Positions 8,787-16,187 are shown, counted from the first letter of the stretch. The stretch: 32,981 nt of DNA from Clostridiales bacterium (GCA_020860565.1 JAJBUA010000122.1:1-32981), one strand, 5' to 3'. Notes: a model not told the origin generated them from the letters alone. A program made the numbers and translations.

Positions 8787-8809
8787 ACCACAACATAATG
8801 TATGTTATG
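8787..8809 (+). repeat. Left inverted repeat of the invertible promoter switch
   Basis: A 23-bp sequence whose exact reverse complement occurs at 9090-9112. Its core, AACATAATGTATGTT, is itself a dyad (AACATA-ATG-TATGTT) extended by three more bases on each side with one mismatch, as expected for a site bound by two recombinase protomers. Positions flanking the repeat do not match. Confidence 0.9.
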
Positions 8810-9089
8810 AAATGAAGAGGATGGAAGGGAAAGACTTAACATACCTTTCTGATGGTGGAAAATGCAGTTTTCGGACAGTCGGAACCCGTTTTCTTCGTTT
8901 TCAGCATTCAAAATCATGGTATACGGAAGCCAGCCGGACAAAGAAATTCTGCCAGGCTTCTTTTGCATGCGATTAAGAACACAGATTTTTCATTTTTGTC
9001 ATTCAAAGGGATTGTAATTTCCGCAGTTTTGATTTATACTATCCTTAATTTGAGTAGAAAATATGGGTTCTGTTTTCGAATCATCACTC
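8810..9089. other. Invertible promoter segment (inverton), probably in the OFF orientation
   Basis: A 280-bp segment bounded by perfect 23-bp inverted repeats, next to a tyrosine recombinase gene. It contains no convincing gene: the short ORFs across it lack ribosome binding sites. A good promoter on its plus strand (9012-9040) points away from the regulator and surface protein. Inversion maps position x to 17899-x, placing the -10 box at about 8859-8864 and the transcription start near 8852, pointing at the regulator start at 8657. A weaker opposite-facing match (TTTCTA, 16 bp, TATAAA) overlaps the same area, so leaky expression in this orientation cannot be excluded. Confidence 0.85.
9012..9040 (+). 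promoter_or_regulatory. Promoter inside the invertible segment
   Basis: TTGTAA (9012-9017), a 17-bp spacer and TATACT (9035-9040) on the plus strand. As sequenced, transcription would start near 9047, cross the right inverted repeat and run antisense into the recombinase gene; after inversion it would drive the regulator and surface protein. Confidence 0.7.
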
Positions 9090-9112
9090 CATAACATACA
9101 TTATGTTGTGGT
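9090..9112 (-). repeat. Right inverted repeat of the invertible promoter switch
   Basis: The exact reverse complement, over 23 bp, of 8787-8809. It ends 18 bp before the recombinase stop codon at 9131, the tight arrangement usual for a dedicated recombinase and its switch. Confidence 0.9.
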
Positions 9113-9130
9113 TTTTCTTTTTTATGGCAG

Positions 9131-9973
9131 TCACGCCGCCACCAGATCCATATCATCCAGGATCCGTACCTGCTTTTTCCATCCGCACTGCACATAGATG
9201 CGGGTCGTATTCAGATTGGAGTGTCCTAAAACATCCGCCAGATTTGCCAGGTTCTTTTCCTGTTCATAATAGATGCAGGCAAACAGGTGACGGAAATTAT
9301 GCGGAAATCCCTTGCTTCTGGCGACGCCCGCCCGTTCGCAAAGCTTCTGGATCTCGTGGTAAAGATTGCTCCGGTCAACCGGATTCCCACCGCGTGTGAC
9401 AAAGACACTTCCTTTTTTCATGCCCTTTTCCCGTATATAAACCTTTAACAACCGGATGAGTTTCCGCGGCAGGATAATCCTGCGGTTCTTACCCTTAAGA
9501 TTCACGTCCGCATACCCCGCTTTTACCGCCTCCACCGTGATGAAACGGAGTTCGCTTACCCGGATACCCGTCGAGCAAAGTACCTGTAAAATATGCCAGA
9601 GACGCATCTTCCCCTCACCTTTCGCCGCGACGAGCAGCTTTTCATACTCTTCCCGGCTTAGCTCCCTGTCCTCTCTCCGGAAATGCCCTTTCTGGGATTT
9701 GATCGTCTTAACGACACAGTCGTACCAGCCGAAAAATTTCAGGAAACCATTTACCCCGGCAAGCATACTGTTGATGCTCGATACCTGATAGCTCTTCAGC
9801 AAAAAGTCCTTGTATGCGATCATCATCTCCTTATCCACCGGCTCCGCTCCCGCATAGCTTAAAAACACGCCTACATCATGCATATACTTATTCACAGTCG
9901 CCTCGCTCTTTTCCTCGTTGACTAAAGACTTTCTGTATTCTTCCACCATCTGTTCTGTAATTACTCTTATCAT
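9131..9973 (-). CDS. Tyrosine recombinase, probable invertase of the adjacent promoter switch
   Basis: A 280-residue site-specific recombinase of the XerC/D-like integrase family. An N-terminal SAM-like core-binding domain covers about residues 5-90, and the catalytic domain about 105-270. Active-site residues are all present: Arg138 (STGIRVSEL), Lys160 or Lys162 (LKGKNRR), His225 and Arg228 (HNFRH), His251 (LGHSN) and the nucleophile Tyr260 (TTRIYV). The ATG is preceded by AGGAGA with 9-nt spacing. Its stop codon is 18 bp from the 23-bp inverted repeats of the switch, which argues for local promoter inversion, as with Clostridioides RecV or enterobacterial FimB/FimE, rather than prophage integration; no phage or ICE genes are nearby. 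A plus-strand promoter inside the switch currently points against it, so antisense interference is possible. Confidence 0.92.
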   Translation of the reverse strand: MIRVITEQMVEEYRKSLVNEEKSEATVNKYMHDVGVFLSYAGAEPVDKEMMIAYKDFLLKSYQVSSINSMLAGVNGFLKFFGWYDCVVKTIKSQKGHFRREDRELSREEYEKLLVAAKGEGKMRLWHILQVLCSTGIRVSELRFITVEAVKAGYADVNLKGKNRRIILPRKLIRLLKVYIREKGMKKGSVFVTRGGNPVDRSNLYHEIQKLCERAGVARSKGFPHNFRHLFACIYYEQEKNLANLADVLGHSNLNTTRIYVQCGWKKQVRILDDMDLVAA

Positions 9974-9998
9974 CTCTAAAATTCTCCTTTTTCTTATG

Positions 9999-10008
9999 TA
10001 TTACAACT
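9999..10008. promoter_or_regulatory. Half-site shared with the XRE palindrome, upstream of the recombinase gene
   Basis: GTATTACAAC occurs here, 26 bp upstream of the recombinase ATG, and also at 8712-8721 where it forms the left half and flank of the XRE palindrome. Here the right half is not conserved. It may be a weak regulator site linking the regulator to recombinase expression. Confidence 0.25.
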
Positions 10009-10148
10009 AATAGTGCTATTTTATATATTCTCACAACTTCCCGACTTACGCCACAGATTTTTTTAAATTTCTGGTTTCGGGAAAACATCATAACGCGGCA
10101 CGCCGATACCTGTAAAGAAAAAAGAGATTATATGACATTCAAAATAAA

Positions 10149-10192
10149 TAAAAAGAGCACCGGAAATCACTATATTCCAATACTCTTATTTT
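10149..10192. terminator. Possible bidirectional terminator
   Basis: An imperfect hairpin with AAGAG/CTCTT and GGAA/TTCC pairings separated by an internal loop, with T-rich tracts on both sides. It lies between the DUF1576 gene end and the recombinase start. The rest of 9974-10260 shows no gene. Confidence 0.35.
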
Positions 10193-10260
10193 TCAGATAG
10201 CAAGTTAATGTAATTCCTTATTGCAAAACAGTACTCAGGTTTTAAAAAACCTCACCAGAT

Positions 10261-10341
10261 CTACAGCGACACCTTTTCCTTCGCCTTCGCCCTCCGGTCT
10301 CTCACCGAACTGATCACCGGCACCAGGAATATCGCCACCAG
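10261..10341 (-). pseudogene. Orphaned 3' tail of the DUF1576 gene after a premature stop
   Basis: Directly after the TGA at 10342-10344 the same frame stays open for 26 codons to a TAG at 10261-10263. It encodes LVAIFLVPVISSVRDRR and a basic end (KAKEKVSL), which looks like a last membrane helix and a cytoplasmic tail. The upstream part ends in LYNNGFAG, so the stop most simply arose from a GGA glycine codon by one G-to-T change. Confidence 0.75.
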
Positions 10342-11538
10342 TCACCCGGCAAATCCATTATTATAAAGATTCATTCCTCCATACACGATCCCCACATTCA
10401 GCGCGACCGATGAATGCAGGAAACCGGCCACGATACCCGCCAGCGGACCAAACTCTCCCGCGATCGGCGCCAGCGTCGTCGAGAGCAGGAGCGCCAGCGT
10501 GGCGGACGGATCCGTGATCGACCATTGTTTCGCATAACCGGCCAGGATGACGCCGGCCATTACCGGAACGATATTGCGCACATGCTTTCCCGTCGAACTG
10601 AAACCAATCACAGTAAAGATACTGCCGATCGTCGGTCCGTTCAGATCCGCTCCCAGCACCATCAGAATGATGAGCACTACCATACCGTTCACGCCCATAT
10701 TCACCATGGTCGCAGTTCCGCCCTCCGTCTTCGTGTAGTCCACGCCGCCATGTCCGGAGGTACGCAAAATATTGCGATACTTTTCCCATACGTCCTGATC
10801 AAGGAAAAATCCTCCCACGATCATGCCGATAAAGAGTACCGCCAGTACATCAAAATAAAGCTGATTATTTCCGCTGGACCAGATCAGACGAGATTCTACC
10901 TGAAATCCGAAAGATTTAAAAAGAGAAATGATAACCGTAGCGATGATGCCGCCCGCAAATCCTACATTATACAGAGAATATCCCCGGTGCGCATAGTGAA
11001 CATGCGTAGCGAGCGGCGGCAGAACAAAACCAATGGTAATGCCGGTAAAAATACCGAGCAGCATTCGCCCGATAAAGGGAAGTTCCTGAGCTGTGAGCAC
11101 CTGTGTGATAATCGGCGACAGACTTGTACCATAAAATCCGATATAAAGATATTGTCCGGGCGGCGCTTTGTGATATCTCTCATAGAGAACCACACCAAGC
11201 AGGATCAGCCAGATGTTCATCAGATTCTTGCCAAACAGCGAAAAGCCAAACATCAGACTGACCGAAGTTACCGTATGACCGGTGAATTCCAGCCCCAGAT
11301 GATAAATCATAGCGATGCTGATCAGCGACAAAACTCCGGCGTTTAAAAATGCCGCTCCCGGTCCTCCCACAACAAAATAATCCGTAATCAGGAAATCAGG
11401 CTCGACCATAATCTGGTACAGCCCGTGAAATACGCTCCCCACCGGCTGCAATAAAAACCCCACAATGATAAAATAGATCGGCCCGAGAGCCAGCACCATA
11501 AATTTCTGCTTTCTCGTCAGTTGTTTCGTCCGCCCCAC
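10342..11538 (-). CDS. DUF1576 multispanning membrane protein, truncated by an in-frame stop
   Basis: A very hydrophobic protein of about 398 residues with around ten predicted membrane segments (for example FMVLALGPIYFIIVGFLL and VVLIILMVLGADL), matching the DUF1576 family, whose function is not known. The GTG at 11538 has AGGAGG 7 nt upstream; the GTG at 11544 is only 1 nt from that site and so less likely. The last gene of an ung-uppP-DUF1576 run with 8- and 12-bp gaps. The reading frame is broken by TGA at 10342-10344, removing about 26 residues including what looks like the final membrane helix. The shortened protein may still insert or be inactive; a sequencing error must be excluded. 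Confidence 0.75.
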   Translation of the reverse strand: MGRTKQLTRKQKFMVLALGPIYFIIVGFLLQPVGSVFHGLYQIMVEPDFLITDYFVVGGPGAAFLNAGVLSLISIAMIYHLGLEFTGHTVTSVSLMFGFSLFGKNLMNIWLILLGVVLYERYHKAPPGQYLYIGFYGTSLSPIITQVLTAQELPFIGRMLLGIFTGITIGFVLPPLATHVHYAHRGYSLYNVGFAGGIIATVIISLFKSFGFQVESRLIWSSGNNQLYFDVLAVLFIGMIVGGFFLDQDVWEKYRNILRTSGHGGVDYTKTEGGTATMVNMGVNGMVVLIILMVLGADLNGPTIGSIFTVIGFSSTGKHVRNIVPVMAGVILAGYAKQWSITDPSATLALLLSTTLAPIAGEFGPLAGIVAGFLHSSVALNVGIVYGGMNLYNNGFAG

Positions 11539-11556
11539 AGTCACCCCTCCTGTCTC

Positions 11557-12390
11557 TTATCCCAGCAACGCCGTAACCGAGAAATATACCAGCACAATCA
11601 CTCCTAAAATAATCCGATAATATCCAAAGACCTTGAAACTGTTTTTGCGGACAAAACCGATCAGGAACGTAATCGCATACACCGAAACCGCAAACGCGAT
11701 CACCATGCCAATCAGCAGATACATCACCTCCGCCGCGCTGAAATGAAACCCATATTTCACGATCTTTAAGAGGCTCGCACCAAACATCACCGGGATGCCG
11801 AGGAAAAAGGAAAACTCCGCGGCACACCCCCGCGAACATCCCAGTATCATCGCTCCCAGAATCGTCGCCCCGGATCTCGACGTCCCCGGTATCAGAGACA
11901 GGAGCTGAAATACCCCGATCAGAAGCGCTGTCTGTACCGAAATCTGCCCGACCTTCTGAATCGGGAACTCCCTCCCCTCATTCCGGTTCTCCAGCACGAT
12001 AAAGATCACACCATATAAAATCAGCATCGCTGCCACAACATAGGCGTTATACAGATGCTCATCCATCCAGTCATCGAACAGCAGTCCGATCACCGCGGCC
12101 GGCAGACAGGCAATGATAATCTTCACCCACAGGCGTATCGTCGCACGCCGCTGTCTGGCGCTTTTGGACGGGTCAAACGGGTTCAGCTTGCGGAAATACA
12201 GCACCACCACCGCCATAATCGCACCCAGCTGGATCACAACAAGAAACACGGATTTAAAACTCTCCGACACATTCAGCCGGATAATCTCATCCACCAGAAT
12301 CATATGACCGGTGCTGCTGATCGGAAGCCATTCCGTAAAGCCCTCGACAATCCCCAGCACTACAATTTTCAAAAGTTCAAGCATACTCAT
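11557..12390 (-). CDS. uppP: Undecaprenyl-diphosphatase (bacitracin resistance protein)
   Basis: Integral membrane phosphatase of 277 residues that converts undecaprenyl diphosphate to the monophosphate, recycling the lipid carrier for peptidoglycan and surface glycans. Both signature motifs are present: [14 protein letters not shown] at about residues 16-29, including Glu16, Glu20 and His29, and the PGTSRSGAT motif (codons near 11870-11900) with the catalytic Ser/Arg. Several hydrophobic helices fill the remainder, and the length is normal. The ribosome binding site AGGGAG is 3 nt from the first ATG and 9 nt from the in-frame ATG at 12384, which may be the real start. It follows ung by 8 bp. 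Confidence 0.95.
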   Translation of the reverse strand: MSMLELLKIVVLGIVEGFTEWLPISSTGHMILVDEIIRLNVSESFKSVFLVVIQLGAIMAVVVLYFRKLNPFDPSKSARQRRATIRLWVKIIIACLPAAVIGLLFDDWMDEHLYNAYVVAAMLILYGVIFIVLENRNEGREFPIQKVGQISVQTALLIGVFQLLSLIPGTSRSGATILGAMILGCSRGCAAEFSFFLGIPVMFGASLLKIVKYGFHFSAAEVMYLLIGMVIAFAVSVYAITFLIGFVRKNSFKVFGYYRIILGVIVLVYFSVTALLG

Positions 12391-12398
12391 TTACTCCC

Positions 12399-13073
12399 TT
12401 ATACATTCTCGATCTGCCAGTCAATCGGCGTCAGGCCATTTTGCTCCAGATATGCGTTCGTTTTACTGAACGGTCTGCTGCCAAAAAATCCCCTGTATGC
12501 CGACAGCGGACTCGGATGCGGTGCCTCCAGAATCAGATGCTTCGGGTTATTTAACATGCTTTTCTTCATCTGCGCCGGACGTCCCCAGAGGATAAATACC
12601 ATCGGACGGTCCTGTTCATTTAAAATGCGGATCGCCGCGTCGGTAAACTCCTCCCAGCCAATATTGCGATGGGAATTCGCCTGATGTGCGCGCACCGTCA
12701 GGACCGTATTTAACAGCATCACGCCCTGCTTCGCCCACTTGACCAGATAACCGTTATTCGGAATATAACAGCCAAGATCATCGTGCAGTTCCTGATAAAT
12801 ATTAACCAATGACGGCGGAATCTCGACATCCGGCTTCACGGAAAAGCACAGTCCATGCGCCTGACCCGTATTATGATACGGATCCTGCCCCAGGATCACC
12901 ACCTTTACCTCTGCCAGCGGCGTAAATTCAAACGCGTTAAAAATGTCATTGGCATCCGGAAAAATCTGCCGCGTCCGGTACTCATTCATCACCGTTTCGT
13001 AAAGCTTCCGGTAATACGGCTTTTTAAATTCCGGCGCCAGCGGTGCCAGCCAGTCATTTGCAATCGCTCCCAT
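12399..13073 (-). CDS. ung: Uracil-DNA glycosylase, family 1
   Basis: Cytoplasmic base excision repair enzyme that removes uracil from DNA. The water-activating motif GQDPYH (codons 12873-12890, catalytic Asp in ILGQDPYHN) and the DNA-intercalation loop HPSPLSAYRGFFG (His near 12518) are both intact. I start at the ATG at 13073, which gives MGAIANDWLAPL, the usual beginning of clostridial Ung, with GGAGAG 6 nt upstream; the ATG five codons earlier (13088) has no good site. Length is then 224 residues, normal for the family. First gene of the ung-uppP-DUF1576 run. Confidence 0.95.
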   Translation of the reverse strand: MGAIANDWLAPLAPEFKKPYYRKLYETVMNEYRTRQIFPDANDIFNAFEFTPLAEVKVVILGQDPYHNTGQAHGLCFSVKPDVEIPPSLVNIYQELHDDLGCYIPNNGYLVKWAKQGVMLLNTVLTVRAHQANSHRNIGWEEFTDAAIRILNEQDRPMVFILWGRPAQMKKSMLNNPKHLILEAPHPSPLSAYRGFFGSRPFSKTNAYLEQNGLTPIDWQIENV

Positions 13074-13196
13074 AGCAAGCTCTCCCATTCTTTTATCTTA
13101 TGTGAAATACCAGACCGTCATACTGATCTCAAAATTCTCGTCTGCCGACCAGGTTAAACTCTATGAGTTTTGTCCCCGTACATTAACCAGATTTCC

Positions 13197-13958
13197 TTAC
13201 AGTCTCACCGATATGCCTCTCCCCCGCAGATATGCTTTCAGATCACAGATTTCCAGCTCCTTATAATGAAAAAGTGAAGCCGCCAGCGCGGCATCTGCCT
13301 TTCCTTTCGTCAGCGCATCATAAAAATGTTCTCTGGTGCCCGCTCCTCCGGATGCGATCACCGGCACGGATACCGCATCCGAGATCTGCGACGTCAGTTC
13401 CAGATCATATCCCGCCTTCGTGCCGTCACAGTCCATACTGGTCAGCAGGATCTCCCCGGCTCCCAGCGAATCCGCCCGGATCGCCCACTCCACCGCGTCC
13501 AGACCGGTATCGATCCGCCCGCCGTTTTTAAAAACATTCCAGCCGGAACCATCTGCCCTGCGGCGCGCATCGATGGCCACTACCACACACTGACGGCCGA
13601 ACTTATCCGCCGCATCCGAGATCAGGCGGGGCGTATTAATTGCAGAAGAATTAATCGAAATCTTATCCGCTCCCTCACGCAAAAGCCGCCGGAAATCCTC
13701 CACCGTACGGATACCGCCGCCCACCGTAAACGGAATAAACACCGTCTCCGCCACACGCCGGACCATATCCACGACCGTCTCTCTCGCATCCGAAGACGCC
13801 GTAATATCCAGAAAAACCAGTTCATCCGCACCTGCCTTATCATAAGCAGCCGCGATCTCCACCGGGTCCCCCGCGTCCCGCAGATTCACAAAATTAACAC
13901 CTTTGACCACCCGCCCGTTATTCACATCCAGACAGGGAATAATTCTCTTCGTAAACAT
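13197..13958 (-). CDS. hisF: Imidazole glycerol phosphate synthase, cyclase subunit HisF
   Basis: A (beta/alpha)8-barrel protein of 253 residues that, with HisH, turns PRFAR and ammonia into imidazole glycerol phosphate and AICAR in histidine synthesis. The two catalytic aspartates are in place, Asp11 (IIPCLDV) and Asp130 (VVVAIDARR), as are the phosphate-binding motifs VGGGIRT and ASGGAGT. The ribosome binding site GAGGGAG precedes the ATG. It follows hisH by 20 bp, so the two subunits are co-expressed. The other his genes are not in the window. Confidence 0.96.
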   Translation of the reverse strand: MFTKRIIPCLDVNNGRVVKGVNFVNLRDAGDPVEIAAAYDKAGADELVFLDITASSDARETVVDMVRRVAETVFIPFTVGGGIRTVEDFRRLLREGADKISINSSAINTPRLISDAADKFGRQCVVVAIDARRRADGSGWNVFKNGGRIDTGLDAVEWAIRADSLGAGEILLTSMDCDGTKAGYDLELTSQISDAVSVPVIASGGAGTREHFYDALTKGKADAALAASLFHYKELEICDLKAYLRGRGISVRL

Positions 13959-13978
13959 CGCTCACTCCCTCTGCCCGT

Positions 13979-14584
13979 CTACAGGCCGATAAAATTCTGC
14001 AGGATCCGCAATCCCACTTCACCGCTCTTTTCCGGGTGGAACTGGCAGGCAAACACGTTGTTGCTCTCCACTGCCGCATGGATATGGGCGCTATACTCCG
14101 TTGTCGCCGCCACTTTTGCCTCATCCGCCGCTTTCAGATAATACGAATGAACAAAATACACATAAGAACCATCCGGCACTCCCTCAAACAGCCTGGTCCC
14201 CGGACGGATCGTCAGAGAATTCCATCCCATATGCGGGATCTTCAGCCCCTCCTGATCCGGGATCTTTAAGATCTCTCCCTTCAGAATCCCCAGGCCTTCG
14301 ACTCCCACACTCTCATCGCTCCGCTCAAAAAACAGCTGTAATCCCAGGCAGATACCCAGAAGCGGCGTTCCCTTCGCCGCCACCTCCCGCAGTGGCTCGA
14401 CGAGACCATACTGGTGCAGCCGCCCCATCGCATCTCCAAACGCACCCACACCCGGCAGGATCACCCGCGGCGCCGCAAGGATCACCGACGGATCCCGCGT
14501 AACCACTGCTTCCTCGCCCAGATAGATAAGCGCCTTCTCCACACTGCGGAGATTCCCCGCATCATAATCTATAATCGCAGTCAT
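13979..14584 (-). CDS. hisH: Imidazole glycerol phosphate synthase, glutaminase subunit HisH
   Basis: Class I glutamine amidotransferase of 201 residues that supplies ammonia to HisF. The catalytic triad is complete: Cys79 in GICLGLQLF, His183 and Glu185 in CQFHPEKSGEVG. The oxyanion-strand motif LPGVGAF and the terminal LRILQNF are typical. AAGGA precedes the ATG. The long hairpin element at 14608-14751 ends 24 bp upstream of the start codon and could therefore influence its transcription or translation. Confidence 0.96.
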   Translation of the reverse strand: MTAIIDYDAGNLRSVEKALIYLGEEAVVTRDPSVILAAPRVILPGVGAFGDAMGRLHQYGLVEPLREVAAKGTPLLGICLGLQLFFERSDESVGVEGLGILKGEILKIPDQEGLKIPHMGWNSLTIRPGTRLFEGVPDGSYVYFVHSYYLKAADEAKVAATTEYSAHIHAAVESNNVFACQFHPEKSGEVGLRILQNFIGL

Positions 14585-14607
14585 AAAATTATCCTTCCAT
14601 ATCGTCC

Positions 14608-14751
14608 GTCCCCGCGAGGAAAGAATATCCTCCGAGGACCGCTTGCGCTTAGGTTTTCACGTAGCGGTACTAAACTCACCGGAAAAACATCCGGTTCGTT
14701 AAGTGCCGACGTGAAAAATGTCCTCTGCGGATATTCTTTCCTCGCAGGGAC
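14608..14751. repeat. Hairpin element, copy 1 (MITE-like or structured RNA)
   Basis: A 144-bp element with terminal arms of 23 bp (14608-14630 and 14729-14751) that pair with one mismatch, continued inward by GAGGAC/GTCCTC and TTTTCACGT/ACGTGAAAA pairings. The outer stem reads GCGAGGAAAGAATATCC against GGATATTCTTTCCTCGC. The middle contains a small CCGGA/TCCGG hairpin and a GCGCAAGC (minus strand) tetraloop-type hairpin. A second copy lies at 21647-21780. Similarity continues a few bases to the right (GGACTAC...GGCAT in both). The gap 14752-14807 holds only a 14-bp palindrome AACCTGATCAGGTT (14775-14788). Confidence 0.8.
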
Positions 14752-14807
14752 TACGTTATTGGCATACGCTGATTAACCTGATCAGGTTTTCCAATAAAAC
14801 GACTTAA

Positions 14808-15620
14808 TTATAGCACATCCGAAAAATGCGGCCTCAGCCTCTTAAAGATCTTCAGCCCAATCAGTCCGACAACCGCCGTCACCACCCAGTAATACACCGT
14901 CAGCCTCGGCCGCTCCCAGAACCAGTTCCCGGTCAGCATGCTGTCCCGGTATCCGGCAGCGATATAATAAAAGGGATTCAGCTTCAACAGCGGGATCACC
15001 CACGGCGCGCGGCTCGCGAACATATCCTCATGGTACATAATCGGCGTCAGCCACATCCCAAACTGCAGACAGATACTGACAATCTGCGCCATATCCTTAA
15101 AAAACACGTTGACCGACGCGGTCAGGTATCCCAGCCCCAGCGCCAGCACAGACGCGCAAAACGTATAATAAATCACCTGAATCCAGGAAGCCATCGGCAT
15201 CCGGCCATAGCAAAGAAATACCAGAAGCATGATCAATACGAAAAAACCGTGTACGATCATGCATGAGATCAGCTTGATCACCGGCAGAATTTCCACCTGA
15301 AAAACAACTTTTTTCACGAGATAACTGTATTCCTGCAGACAGCCGGTCAGACAGTTGAGCGACTCGCTGTAATAAAACCAGGGTACGATACCCGGAATCA
15401 GCCACAGCACATACGGTACGCCGGGAACCGGAGGCACGCTCTTGAATCCTACCTGGAAGATAAAAAAGTAAATCAGGATCGTTACCACCGGCTGGATAAA
15501 CATCCATGCCACGCCGAAATAAGACCCGACAAACCGTTTACGGAAATCCGCCTTGGCCAGATCCCAGATCAGCCTCCGTTTCCGGAACATTTCTCCCATC
15601 AGAGAGATCAGATAACCCAT
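14808..15620 (-). CDS. ABC-2 type polysaccharide/teichoic acid export permease (Wzm/TagG-like)
   Basis: Membrane permease of 270 residues with six predicted helices. The N-terminal amphipathic segment LIWDLAKADFRKRFVGSYFGVAWMFIQP and the internal MWLTPIMYHEDM plus LLKLNPFYYIAAGYRDSML are signatures of the Wzm/TagG/RfbA group that moves lipid-linked glycans outward. The ribosome binding site GAGAGG precedes the ATG, 12 bp after rfbC. Such permeases need an ATPase partner (Wzt/TagH), which normally follows directly; here the next genes are hisH and hisF and no ATPase gene is seen anywhere in the window. The partner may be elsewhere, or may have been lost, perhaps with insertion of the hairpin element in the gap. 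Confidence 0.88.
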   Translation of the reverse strand: MGYLISLMGEMFRKRRLIWDLAKADFRKRFVGSYFGVAWMFIQPVVTILIYFFIFQVGFKSVPPVPGVPYVLWLIPGIVPWFYYSESLNCLTGCLQEYSYLVKKVVFQVEILPVIKLISCMIVHGFFVLIMLLVFLCYGRMPMASWIQVIYYTFCASVLALGLGYLTASVNVFFKDMAQIVSICLQFGMWLTPIMYHEDMFASRAPWVIPLLKLNPFYYIAAGYRDSMLTGNWFWERPRLTVYYWVVTAVVGLIGLKIFKRLRPHFSDVL

Positions 15621-15632
15621 ATTTTATCCCTC

Positions 15633-16187
15633 TCAGAACCGGAACGTGTCACTCAGACCGCTCCATTTTTTATCCTTCTCGGAAATGATCAGATCGACAC
15701 CCTCCTGCAGCGGCCAGTCTACGCCGATCTCCGGATCGTTCCATGCCAGTCCGCCTTCATCGCCCGGATGATAAAAGTCCGTACACTTATAGGCAAATTC
15801 TGCCTCGTCTGAGAGCACCAGAAATCCGTGGGCAAAGCCTTCCGGAATATAGAACTGCTTTTTATTCTCCGCTGTCAGCTCCACGCCGAACCATTTCCCG
15901 TAGGTTTTGGAACTCGACCGCAGATCAACCGCAACATCGAATACAGAACCGCGGATCGCCCGCACGAGCTTTCCCTGCGGGAACTGTTTCTGAAAATGCA
16001 GCCCGCGGAGTACCCCTCTGACGGACATCGACTGATTGTCCTGTACAAAAACCATATTCAGTCCGGCCTCTTTAAAGTCGTTCTGGTTGTAGGTCTCCAC
16101 AAAATAACCTCTTTCATCTTTAAAGACGGTCGGCTCAATCACATACAATCCTTCGATCTCACACGGAGTTACTTTAATCTTTCCCAT
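15633..16187 (-). CDS. rfbC: dTDP-4-dehydrorhamnose 3,5-epimerase
   Basis: Cytoplasmic cupin enzyme of 184 residues for the third step of dTDP-L-rhamnose synthesis. The catalytic base His64 lies in GVLRGLHFQ, and VRGSVFDVAVDLR-type, IPEGFAHGFLVLSDEAEFAYKCTDFY and GLAWNDPEIGVDWP motifs (in divergent form) are all recognisable; the length is standard. AAGAGG precedes the ATG. The 157-bp gap upstream contains a plausible weak promoter (TCATAA complement and GATAAT at 16211-16239 on the minus strand). RfbA, RfbB and RfbD are not in the window. It suggests rhamnose in the surface glycan, agreeing with a rhamnosyltransferase-like GT2 nearby. Confidence 0.95.
   Translation of the reverse strand: MGKIKVTPCEIEGLYVIEPTVFKDERGYFVETYNQNDFKEAGLNMVFVQDNQSMSVRGVLRGLHFQKQFPQGKLVRAIRGSVFDVAVDLRSSSKTYGKWFGVELTAENKKQFYIPEGFAHGFLVLSDEAEFAYKCTDFYHPGDEGGLAWNDPEIGVDWPLQEGVDLIISEKDKKWSGLSDTFRF

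Noticed and set aside
8783-9094. Small ORFs on both strands across the invertible segment (61 and 80 codons)
   Set aside because: No ribosome binding sites, no recognisable protein features, and both run into the inverted repeats; the segment is better explained as a promoter cassette.
9131-9973. Recombinase as part of a prophage or integrative element
   Set aside because: There are no phage, conjugation or tRNA attachment features nearby, and the perfect inverted repeats next to it explain its role.
10342-10344. TGA in the DUF1576 gene as a selenocysteine or recoded codon
   Set aside because: No redox context (neighbouring residues are NNGFAG and a hydrophobic helix) and no selenocysteine insertion hairpin was seen; a simple nonsense change is more likely.
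13156-13170. Small AAACTC/GAGTTT hairpin between hisF and ung as a terminator
   Set aside because: Only 6 bp, AT-rich and without a T tract; too weak to support.
14775-14788. Palindrome AACCTGATCAGGTT after the permease gene as a terminator
   Set aside because: It has no loop, low stem length and no following T run on the minus strand; the purpose is unclear and it may be chance.
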